From a bacterium (GTDB taxonomy: Bacteria > Bacillota_I > Bacilli_A > Mycoplasmatales > Mycoplasmoidaceae), in assembly GCA_017645255.1 (NCBI GenBank), contig JAGCPI010000025.1, positions 1-64,000 on the forward strand: a stretch of 64,000 nt of DNA. The letters run 5' to 3'. Each line of letters opens with the position of its first letter. Positions within the stretch are counted from its first letter, which is position 1. This document shows, piece after piece, positions 43,939 through 55,929 of this stretch. Made by a program: the position numbers and the translations under genes. Under the pieces are notes generated by a model. It had not been told where the DNA came from. It made no database searches and saw nothing but the letters and a program-made list of their open reading frames with translations.

Positions 43939-45796
43939 TTGCTTGTCCTCCTAGTTTCTTTTCCAAATCAACTTGTTGTTCAATAAAGCATTCAATGCTA
44001 TCACCGTCTTTAATATCATTAAAGCCTGCAATTGTAAGTCCACATTCTTTGCCTTCGCTAACTTCTTTAACGTCATCTTTTAAATGTTTTAAAGAAGCAA
44101 TATAAGACGTGTAAATTACAATCCCGTCCCGAATCACGCGTGCTTTTGCGTTTCTAACCACTTTACCCGAGATTACTACGCACCCAGCAATGGTTCCTAC
44201 ACTTGATGCTTTAAAGATTTGTTTAACACTTGCTTCACCAATCGTGTTTTCTTCATAAACTGGGTCAAGTGAACCAATCAGAATGTGTTCAATTTGGTCC
44301 TTTAAGGCATAAACAACATTTTGGAATAAAATTTTCACCCCAATATTATTAGCAAGATCTCGTACTAGTTTGGAAGGACGAACATTAAAACCAATGATTA
44401 ACGCTTTACTTGCTTTAGCAAGTTTGACGTCAGATTCACTAATAGAACCAATTGCACTGCGAATAATTTTTAATGATGTTCCATCAATATTAATCTTGCT
44501 AAACAAATTTTTGATCGCTTCAATACTACCATTCGCATCAGCACGCAAAATAATATTGGTAACTTTTTTATCAGAAGTATCTTCTTGGTTTTTGTTACTT
44601 AGTTCATATAATCGTTCTTCGTTAATTTGCTTCTTGATTAATTTTAAAGCAATTGATTTAGCTAATTTTTCATCGCGTAATGCAATGAAATGATCCCCTG
44701 GATTTGGTAATGAATCAAGACCAGAAATAATAGCAGGAGTTGAGGGTAAAACTTCATCCATGTTTTCCCCATTTTCATTTTTAATAGTGCGGACGCGACC
44801 AGTCGTACATTGACAAACAATGTAATCGCCTTTGCGTAGGGTTCCTTGTTGAACAATAATGCTTACTTGGGGACCAAGTCCTTTATCAAGCTTTGATTCT
44901 AATACTACCCCAATTGGTAACGAATTTACCACTGCTTGGTGATCATCAAGGTCAGCTAACAAGAAAATTGATTCAAGTAATTCATTAATTCCTTGTTTCT
45001 TTAATGCTGAACCTTTAACACACATCACATCTCCCCCTCAATCTTCCACTAACACATCATGGTCAGCTAGTTGTGACAAGACCTTATCAACATTAGCACC
45101 TTGCTTATCCATCTTGTTAATGAAAACAATGAGTTTGGCTTTGGATGATTTGGCATGATCAATCGCTTCAATTGTTTGGGGCATTACTCCATCGTCAGCA
45201 GCTACCACGAGCACGATAATGTCCGTAATTTCAGCCCCCCGGGCCCGCATTTCACTAAAGGTTTCATGCCCTGGAGTATCAATAAATGTAACTGGTTGAT
45301 TGTTATATTTAATTTGGTAAGCTCCAATGTGTTGGGTAATTCCCCCTGCTTCCTTAGCGGCCACATGTGTGTTCCGAATAACATCTAGTAAACTAGTTTT
45401 ACCATGGTCAACATGACCCATGATCGTAACAATCGGAGCTCGTTTAATATATTTAGCACCGGCTGGATTTACTTTAATGTGGTCAAAAATATTTTCTTCA
45501 GTAACTTCATCTTCTTTTTTAAAATCAAGTCCAAAATTTAAACATAATTCCCCAATTTGTTCTTCAGTTAATAAGGAATTAATATTTAACATTTGACCTT
45601 TGATTAAAAAATAACGAATGATTTCAGAAGCAGGGTGATTGACGCTTTTAGCAAAATCAATCACGGTTAATGGAGAAGAAAAAACAAAGACATTGTCACT
45701 GTTTACTCCTACATTTACTTTATGCAATAAAGAATTTATTTCAATTGCTTTACGGTTGTCAGCATTCTTTTTGTTTTTTTGGTGGTCCTTTTTCAT
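43922..45796 (-). CDS. infB: Translation initiation factor IF-2
   Basis: 624 aa, the short form with a minimal N-terminal domain. GTPase that places initiator tRNA on the 30S subunit. GTPase motifs: [13 protein letters not shown] (G1), [11 protein letters not shown] (G2), [15 protein letters not shown] (G3), FINKMDK (G4). The C-terminal domains end with [11 protein letters not shown]. The UGA at about 45035 is read as Trp within the GTPase domain. Lies 45 bases after nusA without a ylxR gene in between. Confidence 0.96.
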
Positions 45797-45841
45797 TGTT
45801 TTTTCCTCTCTTATTTTCTCAAATAATAATTAAATTAGTGA

Positions 45842-47629
45842 TTATTTATCGTATTCGGTATCATCGAATTCTTCGTCAAGATCACTATTATCATCTAAAT
45901 CTTCATCATCTTCCAAATATTCTTTGGTAATATCGTTAAATTCATCAAGAATATTTTTCTTCTTATTTTCTTTAGGAGTTGATTTAGTAGCACTTGTGGA
46001 AGAATTAACTTTTGAAAACTTACCTTTCTTGGTGGTTTTCTTTGCTTTCTTAGTAGTAGAAGTATTATCAGAACTTTCTAAAATAGATTCAATGGAGTTA
46101 ATATTTTGAGCATTACTTGATGCCTTAAGCATTGCGTAATCAATTTTTGTACTTGTCTTACTCATTTTACTTTTAACTGACTTTTCTTTTATATGTGTTT
46201 GAGGTTGTTCTTCTTTTGCATTAATTGCACTTGGTGCAGGTTCATTTTGTTGCACTGAATTGTTTGCTTCATCGGTTGGTGAAACTCCAGTTTCTAGTTG
46301 ATTTGAAACTGGTGGTTCAGGATTTTCAACTTTGATGGATGCAGATTCATCTTTATTCCCAATAACTTGGTTATCTTTAATTCCTAAGAAATTTTCCACT
46401 GCAGTTTTGGAATTTTCAAGATTACGTAAAGTTTCATCAGCACTTGCAAATTGTGGTAGTGGATTTAAATTATTGCGTTTGCGTTCGTAAAAAGAAGGAT
46501 TGATGGTAACAAAATCAAGGTTTTCTGCAAATGCTTCTTCTTCCTTTTTTACATCAATTGATCAACCCGTTAACAAACTAATTAATCGAACATTTGCTCC
46601 TTGTTGACCAATGACAGCTGAGTATGCTTCGTTTGGAACAATAACTGTAGCAATTTTTTGGTCATTATCAACAATTTCTACCCCCGTGATATGAGTAGGA
46701 ATGCACGCACTAGCAATTAGTTTGACGGGATCATCATACCACCGAATAAATTCAATTTTTTCTGGCTTAGCTGTATTTTCGGGGTTATTAATTTCTTGTA
46801 AAACACTGTCCACCCGGGAGTGATTAGGTCCAATGCAAGTAGAGATTGGATCAACATTAATATTGTTACTTTTAACCGCAACTTTAGTTTTAAATCCAGC
46901 TCGTCTTACTGCTTTAACAATTTCAACAATTCCTTGTTGAATTTCTGGCACTTCAAGGCGCAATAATTCTCTTACTAGTCCTTCATCACTGCGCGAAAGA
47001 ATAATTGGTCAACCCTTTGTTTGTTCTTTAACATCCTTAACATAGAATTTATAGGTGCGGTCTTGCAGAAGTTTTTCACCTGGAATTTTATCAGACGCAG
47101 CTACAAAACCTTTGGTGTTTCCAAATTCAACGTAAGAAAATCCTTTTTTGGGATCAGTTGATTCAACAGAAGCTTGAATAATTTTGCCTTTCTTATCCTT
47201 TCATTGGGCAAAAATATTTTGGTTCATTTTTTCGGAAATTTTTTGTTTAAATAGTTGCATGACGCTGTGCACCATTGGACCGTCAAAATCACTTAATGGA
47301 ATTTCTTCTTCAATCACGTCACCAACTTTTACATCGGGATTTTTTTGCTTGATAGTAGAAATATTAATTTCGCAATCATCGTCTCCTTCTTTATCAAAAT
47401 AATCATCGTCAACAACTTTTAAAATTTTATTAATCGCAATTTTACCTTTATTGTAATCAATAATGATTTTTAGTTCGGCTCCCGTAAAGATTTTTTTATA
47501 TGCCTTACTCAAAGCATATTCCAAAGTTTCAATAATTTCATCTTTACTTAATTGAACATTATTAACCATTTCATCAATAATGGCAAATAATGGCGATTTT
47601 TTTGTCATATTTGTGCTTGTATTTGGCAT
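45842..47629 (-). CDS. nusA: Transcription elongation/termination factor NusA
   Basis: 595 aa. N-terminal RNAP-binding domain (LFAIIDEMVNN, LEYALSKAYKK), S1 domain (GFVAASDKIPGEKL, YKFYVKDV, ILSRSDEGLVRELLRLEVPEI), then KH1-KH2 (AVRRAGFKTKVAVKS, CIGPNHSRVDSV, VIGQQGANVRLISLLTG). The last 170 residues are low-complexity: acidic, Lys/Ser/Thr-rich with KKAKKTTKKGK and a poly-acidic end (EDDEDLDDNSDLDEE). Start ATG 47629 has AAGGA 8 bases upstream; the next ATG (47608) has none. A terminator-like hairpin lies in its leader. Confidence 0.95.
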
Positions 47630-47644
47630 CAGTTTAGTCCTTAT

Positions 47645-47697
47645 AAAAAAAGATATGTTTGCACCAAGATGATGCAAACGTACTATCCTATATTATA
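47645..47697 (-). promoter_or_regulatory. nusA promoter and attenuator-like leader hairpin
   Basis: Minus-strand TATAAT (47692-47697) is followed 12 bases later by a hairpin GTTTGCA / TGCAAAC (47673-47679 with 47657-47663, extra pairs inside) and then ATATC plus seven T (47645-47651). The arrangement is that of an intrinsic terminator within the first 45 bases of the nusA mRNA, ahead of the RBS and ATG. Confidence 0.6.
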
Positions 47698-47743
47698 TTT
47701 TATTTATTAAATCCCATCTAAATGATTAGCACCACCATGCCAT

Positions 47744-48136
47744 TTAAAATGTAATCAATGGTTGGTAAACTCCAACCATCATTAAATAGTTATTTTCATC
47801 GCTATCAGAAAAATAAAATTGAGTGAAATTTATTTTTTTTAAAGCAATTCTTCTTTCATCATCAATTTGATAATTTTCAGTATGAAATTTTACTTTAAAA
47901 ACAAAGTTAATATAAGATACTTCAATTAAAAATTTATTCAAACTAAAATTGGGAAATAAATTGTGCAAAATCTTATAAGTAACTTCTTTACAGCAAAATA
48001 ATTTACAAGCTAATTTTGTTGGATGGTTACTATTAAAAATTAAACATTGTTCGCTGGGAAAGAAAAAACGTTCAATTAACTTTTTATCTGTAAAATAAAC
48101 CTGCCGGTTTAAATCAAATAAGTCGACCCCAATCAT
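47744..48136 (-). CDS. acpS: Holo-ACP synthase (AcpS-like)
   Basis: 130 aa, correct size. Transfers 4'-phosphopantetheine from CoA to the ACP Ser. N-terminal IGVDLFDLNR matches the Mg-binding GiDiveieR motif, and LACKLFCCKEVTYKIL matches the second motif (rfAaKEAfaKAlG). The C-terminal half is diverged and lacks the usual SISH motif clearly. Expected substrate is the ACP at 11443. It sits in a minus-strand pair with the upstream membrane protein (2-base gap). Confidence 0.75.
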   Translation of the reverse strand: MIGVDLFDLNRQVYFTDKKLIERFFFPSEQCLIFNSNHPTKLACKLFCCKEVTYKILHNLFPNFSLNKFLIEVSYINFVFKVKFHTENYQIDDERRIALKKINFTQFYFSDSDENNYLMMVGVYQPLITF

Positions 48137-48138
48137 AA

Positions 48139-48888
48139 TTATTTTTGATATACATTCACTTTCTTAATGGCTTGGTTAATTTCAAATCAATTAATTAACT
48201 TTAATAAGAAATTAGCTCATTCATAAATTGCTTTAATATTACCCCAATACTTTAAATAATTTTTAAAATTAATTACTTCTTTATTAGGGTCATAATTATC
48301 TCCAACCATGCTAGCAAGTAATTGTGAATTTAAATACTTAGTTAAATTAGGATTAAATTGTTTGGTACTTAATGCATATAAGAAATAAAAACCACTAGGA
48401 TATTTTCTTACTTTGTATTGGTTAGGAAAATAAAGTAAATATAAACTAATTGGAAGATCTTGGGTATTGATTAAGTATGGTTTTAATTGCAGTAAAATTT
48501 CGTATCACCAATACATGAATGGATTACACCAATTATCAGCAAAATAAATGACAATTGCTACAATCATATCAATTACACAAATAATAATTCCCCCAATTAA
48601 TAATCCATGGGTATGATGTAATGCAATAGCATTCACAATGATTAAAATAATGCCCAAAATGAAAAAAGCTGCAAAACCAATTAATGCTAATCAATTTCAA
48701 ATGAAACGATCTTGACAATTTTTAATTTCTACTTCACATGATTTTCTTAATTGCTTTAAATCAATTTTTTGGCAAATTTTACTTACTTCTAGTTGATTTT
48801 GAGCAAACAAATAATGAGCAAAATTATGTGAATTATTAGGCTGTTTTTTTAAGGAATTAACGTTAACAAATCAAAGGTCTTCAATCAT
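48139..48888 (-). CDS. Two-TM membrane protein upstream of acpS, unknown function
   Basis: 249 aa in code 4 with many UGA-Trp codons. Not recognised. A soluble N-terminus (1-70) is followed by two long hydrophobic helices (WLALIGFAAFFILGIILIIV and GLLIGGIIICVIDMIVAIVI) and a C-terminal cytosolic domain of about 110 residues containing FPNQYKVRKYPSGFYFLYAL. Overall layout and this PNQY block recall the protein at 27778-28359, suggesting a small family of hairpin-TM proteins. Divergent from rnhC. Confidence 0.75.
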
Positions 48889-48937
48889 TCTTTAATTTAT
48901 AATACTAATGATTTATTATAAATAATAACAAAAAATA

Positions 48938-49639
48938 ATGGATGATTTTATCAATACAATTGGAGCTGATGAAGTAGGAGTTGGTGACTACTTTGGTGGC
49001 ATTGTGACGTGTGCTGTTTTTTTAGATGAGCAAATCTGTCAAGAAATTATTGACTTACCCATCAAAGACTCAAAGAAATTATCCATTTCTACGACCATTA
49101 GATTAGCAAAAACTCTAATTAAAAAAGTGATTTACGAAGTATGTGTAGTTTCACCAAAACAATATAATTTTTTATACAGCAAATTCCATAATTCCCACGT
49201 GATTAAAACGTACGCTCATAATGAAGCTATTTATCATTTACAACAAAAATTAAATAAAAATTTACAATACGTAACCATTTTAGATCAATACGCTAACAAG
49301 ACTCATTATGATAGCTATTTAAACACGTTAAATCCAAAATATATTGCTAAAATCGATATTTTTACCCCAAAAGCTGAATCAAAATATTTAGCAGTGGCAT
49401 GTGCTTCAATTATTGCTCGTTATTATTTTTTAAAGCAAATCAAAGATTTATCGTTACAAGTAGGAGTGATTTTACCCTTAGGGTTTAACCAACAAGCCAT
49501 TGATGAAGCAATTAATCAATTACGTGCTAAATATGAATCAAATTGAAATGAAATGGCTTATGACACTTTAAAAATTCACTTTAAATATACTAATCAAACA
49601 ACCAAGGAAGGAAAAACAAACAATGAAAAATCCATTTAA
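48938..49639 (+). CDS. rnhC: Ribonuclease H (HIII type)
   Basis: 233 aa. Removes RNA from RNA-DNA hybrids. IGADEVGVGDYFGGIV carries the Asp-Glu pair of the active site in the HIII form (GsDEsGkGDyfG); KDSKKLS, the Asp in ILDQYANKTH and ASIIARYYFL are the other RNase H type 2 motifs. It lacks the N-terminal TBP-like substrate-binding domain of Bacillus RNase HIII. The last 31 codons follow a UGA-Trp and overlap the secA start by 17 bases. First gene of a nine-gene operon-like run. Confidence 0.9.
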
Positions 49640-52205
49640 AATGCTACTTCCCAAGAACCGGATTTTACAAATGGCAAAGAATATTGCCATCAAAGTAGAT
49701 AGCAAGAAAGAATATTACCGTCAACTAAGTGATGAAGAATTAAAAAATAAAACTGATGAATTTATCAAAATTCTTAATAGTGAAGGCGGTAATATTGGTT
49801 TAGTTTTAGTTGATGCACTAGCAACAATTAGAGAAGCAGCGTACCGCGAAACTGGCATGTTTGCTTTTTTTGTGCAAATTATTGGAGCAATTATTGTTAT
49901 TTTCGGAAACTTTGCCGAAATGAAAACTGGGGAAGGAAAAACTTTAACTTTATTGCTAGCTGCATATGTGTGTGCATTATACAAAAAAGGATTACACCTT
50001 GTTACTGTAAACCAATACCTTGTTGAACGGGATGCAGAATTTGCTAATAAAGTATTAAATCGTTTAAAAATGACAGCTAGGTACAATTCAGCTGATTTTA
50101 AAGCAAACCAAAAAAAGTTTGCTTTTGAAGCTGATGTTACTTACACTACTAACAGTGAATTAGGATTTGATTATTTAAGAGATAACATGGTGCAAAGTTA
50201 TGACCAAAAAGTACTAAGGGGTCTTAATTTTGCCATTGTCGACGAAGCTGACTCGGTTTTAATTGATGAAGCACAAACTCCATTAATTATTTCAGGATTG
50301 CCCCAATCTGATGATGAAATTTATAAAAAGATTGATACATATGCAAAAACTTTAACCAAAGATGATTATGAAGTTGATCCTGAAACCCAAGGAATTTCTT
50401 TAACTTACGAAGGAATGAAGAAAACCAATGAATACATGCACATTGATAACATCTTTAACTTCCAAAACAGTGATTTATTGCATAAATTATCAAATGCCAT
50501 CATGGCAAATTTTGTATTTGCTAATGGTAAGGAATATATTGTTCAAGATAATGAAATTAAATTAATTGACCACTTTACGGGTCGGATTATGGAAGGTCGC
50601 AGTTATAGTAATGGTTTACAACAAGCTATTCAAGCTAAAGAAGGTGTAAAAATTGAACCAGAAAACATTACAGTTGCTTCCATTACTTATCAATCATTAT
50701 TTCGTAACTACGAAACATTATCAGCGGTCAGTGGAACTGCTTTAACTGAACGGGAAGAATTTCTAAAAATTTACAACTTAGTAGTAGTACCAGTGCCAAC
50801 TAATAAACCAGTAGTAAGAAAAGACCAACCTGATTATGTCTTTGATAGTAAAGCAACGAAGTTAAATTACGTTATTGAAGAAATTCTTGAACGTCACGCA
50901 CTAGGCCAACCAATTCTAGTTGGAACTACCAATGTTGTTGACTCTGAAATTATTAGTACGAAATTATCGGAATTAAAAATTCCACACCAAGTGTTAAACG
51001 CAAAGAATAACAAAAAGGAAGCAGCAATTATTGCTCAAGCTGGACAAAAAGGATCCATTACCATTGCTACGAACATGGCAGGAAGAGGAACTGATATCAA
51101 ATTAGGACCAGGGGTAAAAGAACTGGGAGGATTGTATGTCATTGGTACGGAACGTAATGATGCACGCAGAATTGACTTACAATTACGAGGTCGTAGTGGT
51201 AGGCAAGGTGACCCAGGAGAAAGTAGATTTTTTATTTCTTTGGAAGACAATATTTTTGAACGGTATGCAACTGATAATATTGAAAAAGCTAATAAGCGGT
51301 ATGATAAATCCGATAATAACGGTAAAATCTATGACTCCAGATTCTTTAGCTGAATCATTACTAATACCCAAAAAAAGGTTGAAGGTTTAAACTTCGACAT
51401 GCGAAAAAACCTCATTGATTATGACCAAGTATTAAGTAATCAACGGGAACTAATTTATAAGCAACGTGATCAAATTCTTTTATCAAATGATAATATTGCC
51501 ACTTTACGTAAGATGTGCAATCTAATTGCAAAAGATACCACTAATATTTTCTGAGATCACACGAATACTAATAAAGTTAACATTGGGGCATTAACTAAAG
51601 CCTTAAACGAACAATGCTTTGAAGAAAAAATCCTTGCTGAAAAGGATTTTATTGGATTAGATGCCAACGAAATTACCAACAAGATTAGTGAAGTATTATT
51701 AAAGAAAATTGATGATGATGTCAAAAAAAGCGGGGTAGAAATAGCAAACCAAAAAGCAAAGGCAATTCTTATTAGTTATCTAGATAATGCTTGAACTAAG
51801 CACCTTGATTTAAGTACTAAGATTCGGGAAGGTGTTTCATTACGAAGCTTGGAACAAGTATCTCCATTGCACTTATATGTTGAAGAAAGTGATAAAGCTT
51901 TTGAAAAATTAAAAAAAGACGTTGCTTACCAAGTGATATTTGCCTATATCAAATCAACGAAGAACCGTGGTTTTGGGATTAATGTAAGCAACAATGCGAT
52001 GCAACAAACACAAAATAGTGTGCAACAATATGCTAATTTATCATCCCAAGTTCAAAAACAACAAAATAATGATGAAGCACAACAAGCTGCTCAAAGTGAT
52101 GCTTATAAGCAACTAGCAATGATGATGCTAGAAAAGCAAAAAGAAGCCCAAGTTGTTAATAGTGTTTCTAGCCAAATAGAAAGTTCACAAAATGATGCAA
52201 AGTAA
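49623..52205 (+). CDS. secA: SecA, preprotein translocase ATPase
   Basis: 860 aa. Drives proteins through SecYEG. Walker A is in [15 protein letters not shown], the DEAD box in [20 protein letters not shown], and motif VI is [15 protein letters not shown] followed by [17 protein letters not shown]. Helical scaffold and wing domains follow; the C-terminal tail is Gln/Asn-rich without the Zn-binding SecB site. Shine-Dalgarno AAGGAAGG lies upstream within rnhC. UGA-Trp at 51351 and later positions. Overlaps uvrB by 14 bases. Confidence 0.97.
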
Positions 52206-54393
52206 AAATAATGTATCATCTCTAGATGATACAAAATTAGCAACCAAACAAGCATTAACAACTAAAGCAAAAAAAACTAGTAAGAAAACAAGTAACAAAT
52301 CAATAAGTAAAACTGAAGAATCAAGAAAAGAAGAAAAGAAAACTACTAATTCACCAACAACAATAACTGTACCAACTGCATCTCAACCATCTGTTGAACA
52401 GTATACTAAAGAAGATAAGCCATTCGAATTAGTTACTAATTTTAAGATGACTAATGACCAAGAACGAGCAGTTAAAGAAGTTGTTAGTGGAATTAAAAAT
52501 GATAATAAAAAACACCAAGTTGTATTAGGTGCTACTGGAACTGGAAAAACTTTTACGATGGCAAATATAATTCAACAATTAAACCGTCCCACCGTGATTG
52601 TTGCCCAAAATAAAACCCTGGTCATGCAACTATATACAGAAATTAAAGAATTATTTCCAAACAACCACGTGGAATATTTTGTTTCTTACTTTGATTACTT
52701 CCAACCTGAAGCATACATTCCTCGCACTGATACTTATATTGAAAAGGATTCCAAATCAAATAAAGATATTGAAATGCTTCGGCTCTCAACCTTAGCATCC
52801 ATTAGTGCATATAACGATGTAATCGTAGTTGCATCGGTAGCTGCGATTTATCCAACTAGCCCTCCTGATGAATTTAAGATGTTCCGAATGCTGATTAAAA
52901 AAGGAATGCGGTTACCATTAAATGAATTTAAACGCAAATTAGTCCGGTTAAATTATCAAAATAATAATATTGACTTACAACCTGGTACTTTTAGAGTAAA
53001 AGGGGATGTTGTTGAAATAGCTTTAGGATCAACTGATGAATTTGTTTACCGCATTTCTTTTTATGGGGATGAAGTTGAAGACATTACCAAAATGAATCCG
53101 TTAACAGGTGAAGTTATTAGTAAAGAAAATTGGTGTTATTTATTCCCAGCTGATGAATACATTATTAACAGTGAAAAGCAAAAAGATGCCATTGGCGAAA
53201 TTGAAAAAGAACTAGAAGAACGCATTCAATACTTTACTAAAAATAATAAACCGTTAGAAGCAGAACGAATTGCTCAACGCACTAAACAAGACATGGAATC
53301 AATGCGTGAATTTGGAGTTTGCCCGGGTATTGAAAACTATGCTGCTCATCTTGAAGGAAGAAAGAAAGGAGAAGAACCATATACCATTTTTGATTATTTT
53401 GATAAAGATTGGCTATTGCTGATTGATGAATCGCATATGACTCTTCCCCAATTTCGTGGAATGCACAACACTGATATTTCGCGCAAACAAACTTTAGTGG
53501 AATATGGTTTTCGCTTACCAAGTGCACTAGATAACCGCCCCTTAGATTTCGATGAATTGAATGATAAGGTTAAAAACGCAGTTTACTTTAGTGCTACTCC
53601 AAATGATTATGAACTAAATCTGGTTAATAATCATGTGGTTGAACAAATTATTCGCCCAACTGGTCTAGTTGATCCAAAAGTTGAAATTCGCCCAACTTTA
53701 AACCAAATTGAAGATTTAATTAAGGAATTACAAATTCAGCAAAAGCATAATGAACGAGCTTTTATTACCGTCATGACCATCAAAATGGCTGAATCACTAA
53801 CTGAATTCTTAAAACAACGGGGAATTAAAACTGCTTATCTCCATAATGAATTAAAAACTTTGGAACGTTCCAAAATCATTAATGATTTACGAAAAGGAGT
53901 TTATGATTGCATTGTCGGAATTAATTTATTAAGGGAAGGACTTGATGTTCCCGAAGTATCATTAGTAGCGATTTTGGATGCTGATAAGACTGGATTATTC
54001 AGAAACGAACGATCTTTAATTCAAACGATTGGACGGGCAGCCAGAAATGTCAATGGCCATGTCATTATGTATGCTGACCAAAAAACTGAAGCAATGGAAA
54101 AAGCAATTAAGGAAACCGAACGGCGAAGAGAAATTCAAACTAAATATAACGAAGAACATCATATTACTCCACATACCATCATTAAACCAATTAGTAAATT
54201 ACCAAACATTAGTGACTCTAGTCAAACTAAAACTCATAATCACAATAAGAGTACTTTAAGTGATAAGATGCAAGCTAAATTAGCTAACAAACTCGAAAAA
54301 GAAATGCTAAAAGCAGCTGCTAATAAAGAATATGAACGAGCCGCGGAATTACGGGATATGATTTTTGAAATGCGGGGAAAAATTGTAAAATAA
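52192..54393 (+). CDS. uvrB: UvrB, excinuclease subunit B
   Basis: 733 aa. DNA damage verification helicase of UvrABC nucleotide excision repair. GATGTGKTFTMA (Walker A), the beta-hairpin YFDYFQPEAYIPRTDTYIEK, LLLIDESHMTLPQ, LLREGLDVPEVSLVA, QTIGRAARNVNGHVIMYAD, and the C-terminal UVR domain LEKEMLKAAANKEYERAAELRD are all present. About 75 extra N-terminal residues rich in Lys/Ser/Thr (KKTSKKTSNKS) precede the conserved FELVTNFKMT start. ATG 52192 or 52195 overlaps secA. Confidence 0.97.
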   Translation: MMQSKNNVSSLDDTKLATKQALTTKAKKTSKKTSNKSISKTEESRKEEKKTTNSPTTITVPTASQPSVEQYTKEDKPFELVTNFKMTNDQERAVKEVVSGIKNDNKKHQVVLGATGTGKTFTMANIIQQLNRPTVIVAQNKTLVMQLYTEIKELFPNNHVEYFVSYFDYFQPEAYIPRTDTYIEKDSKSNKDIEMLRLSTLASISAYNDVIVVASVAAIYPTSPPDEFKMFRMLIKKGMRLPLNEFKRKLVRLNYQNNNIDLQPGTFRVKGDVVEIALGSTDEFVYRISFYGDEVEDITKMNPLTGEVISKENWCYLFPADEYIINSEKQKDAIGEIEKELEERIQYFTKNNKPLEAERIAQRTKQDMESMREFGVCPGIENYAAHLEGRKKGEEPYTIFDYFDKDWLLLIDESHMTLPQFRGMHNTDISRKQTLVEYGFRLPSALDNRPLDFDELNDKVKNAVYFSATPNDYELNLVNNHVVEQIIRPTGLVDPKVEIRPTLNQIEDLIKELQIQQKHNERAFITVMTIKMAESLTEFLKQRGIKTAYLHNELKTLERSKIINDLRKGVYDCIVGINLLREGLDVPEVSLVAILDADKTGLFRNERSLIQTIGRAARNVNGHVIMYADQKTEAMEKAIKETERRREIQTKYNEEHHITPHTIIKPISKLPNISDSSQTKTHNHNKSTLSDKMQAKLANKLEKEMLKAAANKEYERAAELRDMIFEMRGKIVK

Positions 54394-54492
54394 ATAGCAT
54401 CCTTGGATGTTTCGTCACAAGGAAAATTTATTTTTGATAAAATAAATATATTTATAATTAAGGTTAAATAATACAAATAGGTGATTAATACT

Positions 54493-54828
54493 ATGAAAAC
54501 TGAAATTCAACCAAAAACACAAATCGTAACTTTTAAATGTGCATCTTGTGGATCTGAATTCAAAATTGAATCAACGTACCACAATGCAGTATGCAATATT
54601 GATGTTTGCTCTCACTGTCACCCATGATACATGGGAAAAACAAGTTCTACTGCCAATGTTGCAAAGTCTGATAAATTAAACAAAAAATTTGAAACTGGTA
54701 AACAATTTAAGACGACAAAGAAAGCAGCAACCAGCAAAGAATCAACTAAAACTGCTTCCAAAAAGATGAATGGTTTTAGCGATCTAGAAGCTGAAACACC
54801 AGTTGAAAATTCAACTGAAGAAAAATAG
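54493..54828 (+). CDS. rpmE: Ribosomal protein L31 with basic tail
   Basis: 111 aa; the first 60 residues are L31: FKCASCGSEF and CNIDVCSHCHPWYMGK give the four zinc-binding cysteines, with the Trp coded by UGA. The remaining 50 residues are a Lys/Thr/Ser/Ala-rich tail (KTTKKAATSKESTKTASKK) with an acidic end. AATAGGTG ahead of the ATG is a weak RBS. A small hairpin (CATCC/GGATG at 54399-54411) between uvrB and rpmE is weak, so the operon may continue. Confidence 0.95.
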
Positions 54829-54852
54829 TCCAAGTTTTCTTGATAATTTTTT

Positions 54853-55929
54853 ATGGAATATAACAAACGTTTATATACTACCGTAGATAGTATTTATAAA
54901 CGCATTGAAGAATTCAAACAAGAATTAGAAAACTGTACGGATATTAACAAAATCAAAAATCTTAATAAACAAATCAAGGACAATCAAGATGTTTGCGATT
55001 TGTTTTTAACTTATAAACAAGATATTGATTTTGCTGACCAATGCGAAAAAATTATTGCTACGGAAAAAGACCCAGATTTAATTAAGACTGCTCAAGATGA
55101 ATTAGCAGAAATTAAATCAAAAATTGGTGCTAAAGAAGAACAAATCAAGATTATGCTTTTGCCTAAAGACGAAAACGACTCTAAGAACGTTATCGTCGAA
55201 ATGCGACCAGCTGCAGGTGGAGATGAATCTTCTATTTTTGTGTCCGATCTTTTTGATTGTTATCAAAAATATGTTGAAAGTCAAGGCTGAAAAATTCAAA
55301 TTTTAAATATTGCCCAAAATTCATTGGGGATTGATTTTATTGCCTTTAAAATTATGGGGAAAGATGTTTACTCCAAAATGAAATTTGAATCAGGAGTGCA
55401 TCGTGTTCAAAGAGTCCCATTAACTGAAAGTAAAGGTAGAGTTCACACTTCAACCATTACGGTTGCAGTCTTACCGGAAGTAGATGATATTCAAGTGGTA
55501 ATTAATCCTAGTGACTTACGGGTTGATACTTACCGCTCTGGTGGTGCTGGTGGTCAACACGTAAACCGGACTGACTCTGCAGTGCGCTTAACACACTTAC
55601 CAACTGGAATCGTCGTAGCTTGTCAAGAAGGACGTAGTCAAATTGAAAACCGGGAAACTGCAATGCAAATGCTACGGGCAAAATTGTGGGAAAAATATAA
55701 GAATGAACAACACGAAGCCATTTCCAACATGCGTAAAAATCAAGTTGGTAGTGGAGAACGGGCTGAAAAAATTCGTACTTATAACTATCCCCAAAACCGG
55801 GTTACAGACCATCGCATTAACTTGACTTTAAATAAACTTGACCAAATTATGTTAGGTCACCTTGATGAAATTATTTCTGCTTTAGTCGCCAATGATCAAT
55901 TAGAAAAACTAAAGGAATTAGAACTATAA
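54853..55929 (+). CDS. prfA: Peptide chain release factor 1
   Basis: 358 aa. Terminates translation at UAA and UAG. The stop-codon recognition motif is [17 protein letters not shown] (P-L-T, RF1 type) and the peptidyl-hydrolysis motif is [16 protein letters not shown]. The acidic region [13 protein letters not shown] is conserved. UGA codons within the gene are Trp, and no RF2 is seen here; an RF1-only termination system is expected for code 4. prmC follows in TAATG coupling, and PrmC methylates the Gln of GGQ. Confidence 0.97.

Noticed and set aside
54399..54415. Terminator between uvrB and rpmE
   Set aside because: Only a 5-bp stem with a 2-3 base loop and a poor T-run; too weak to call.
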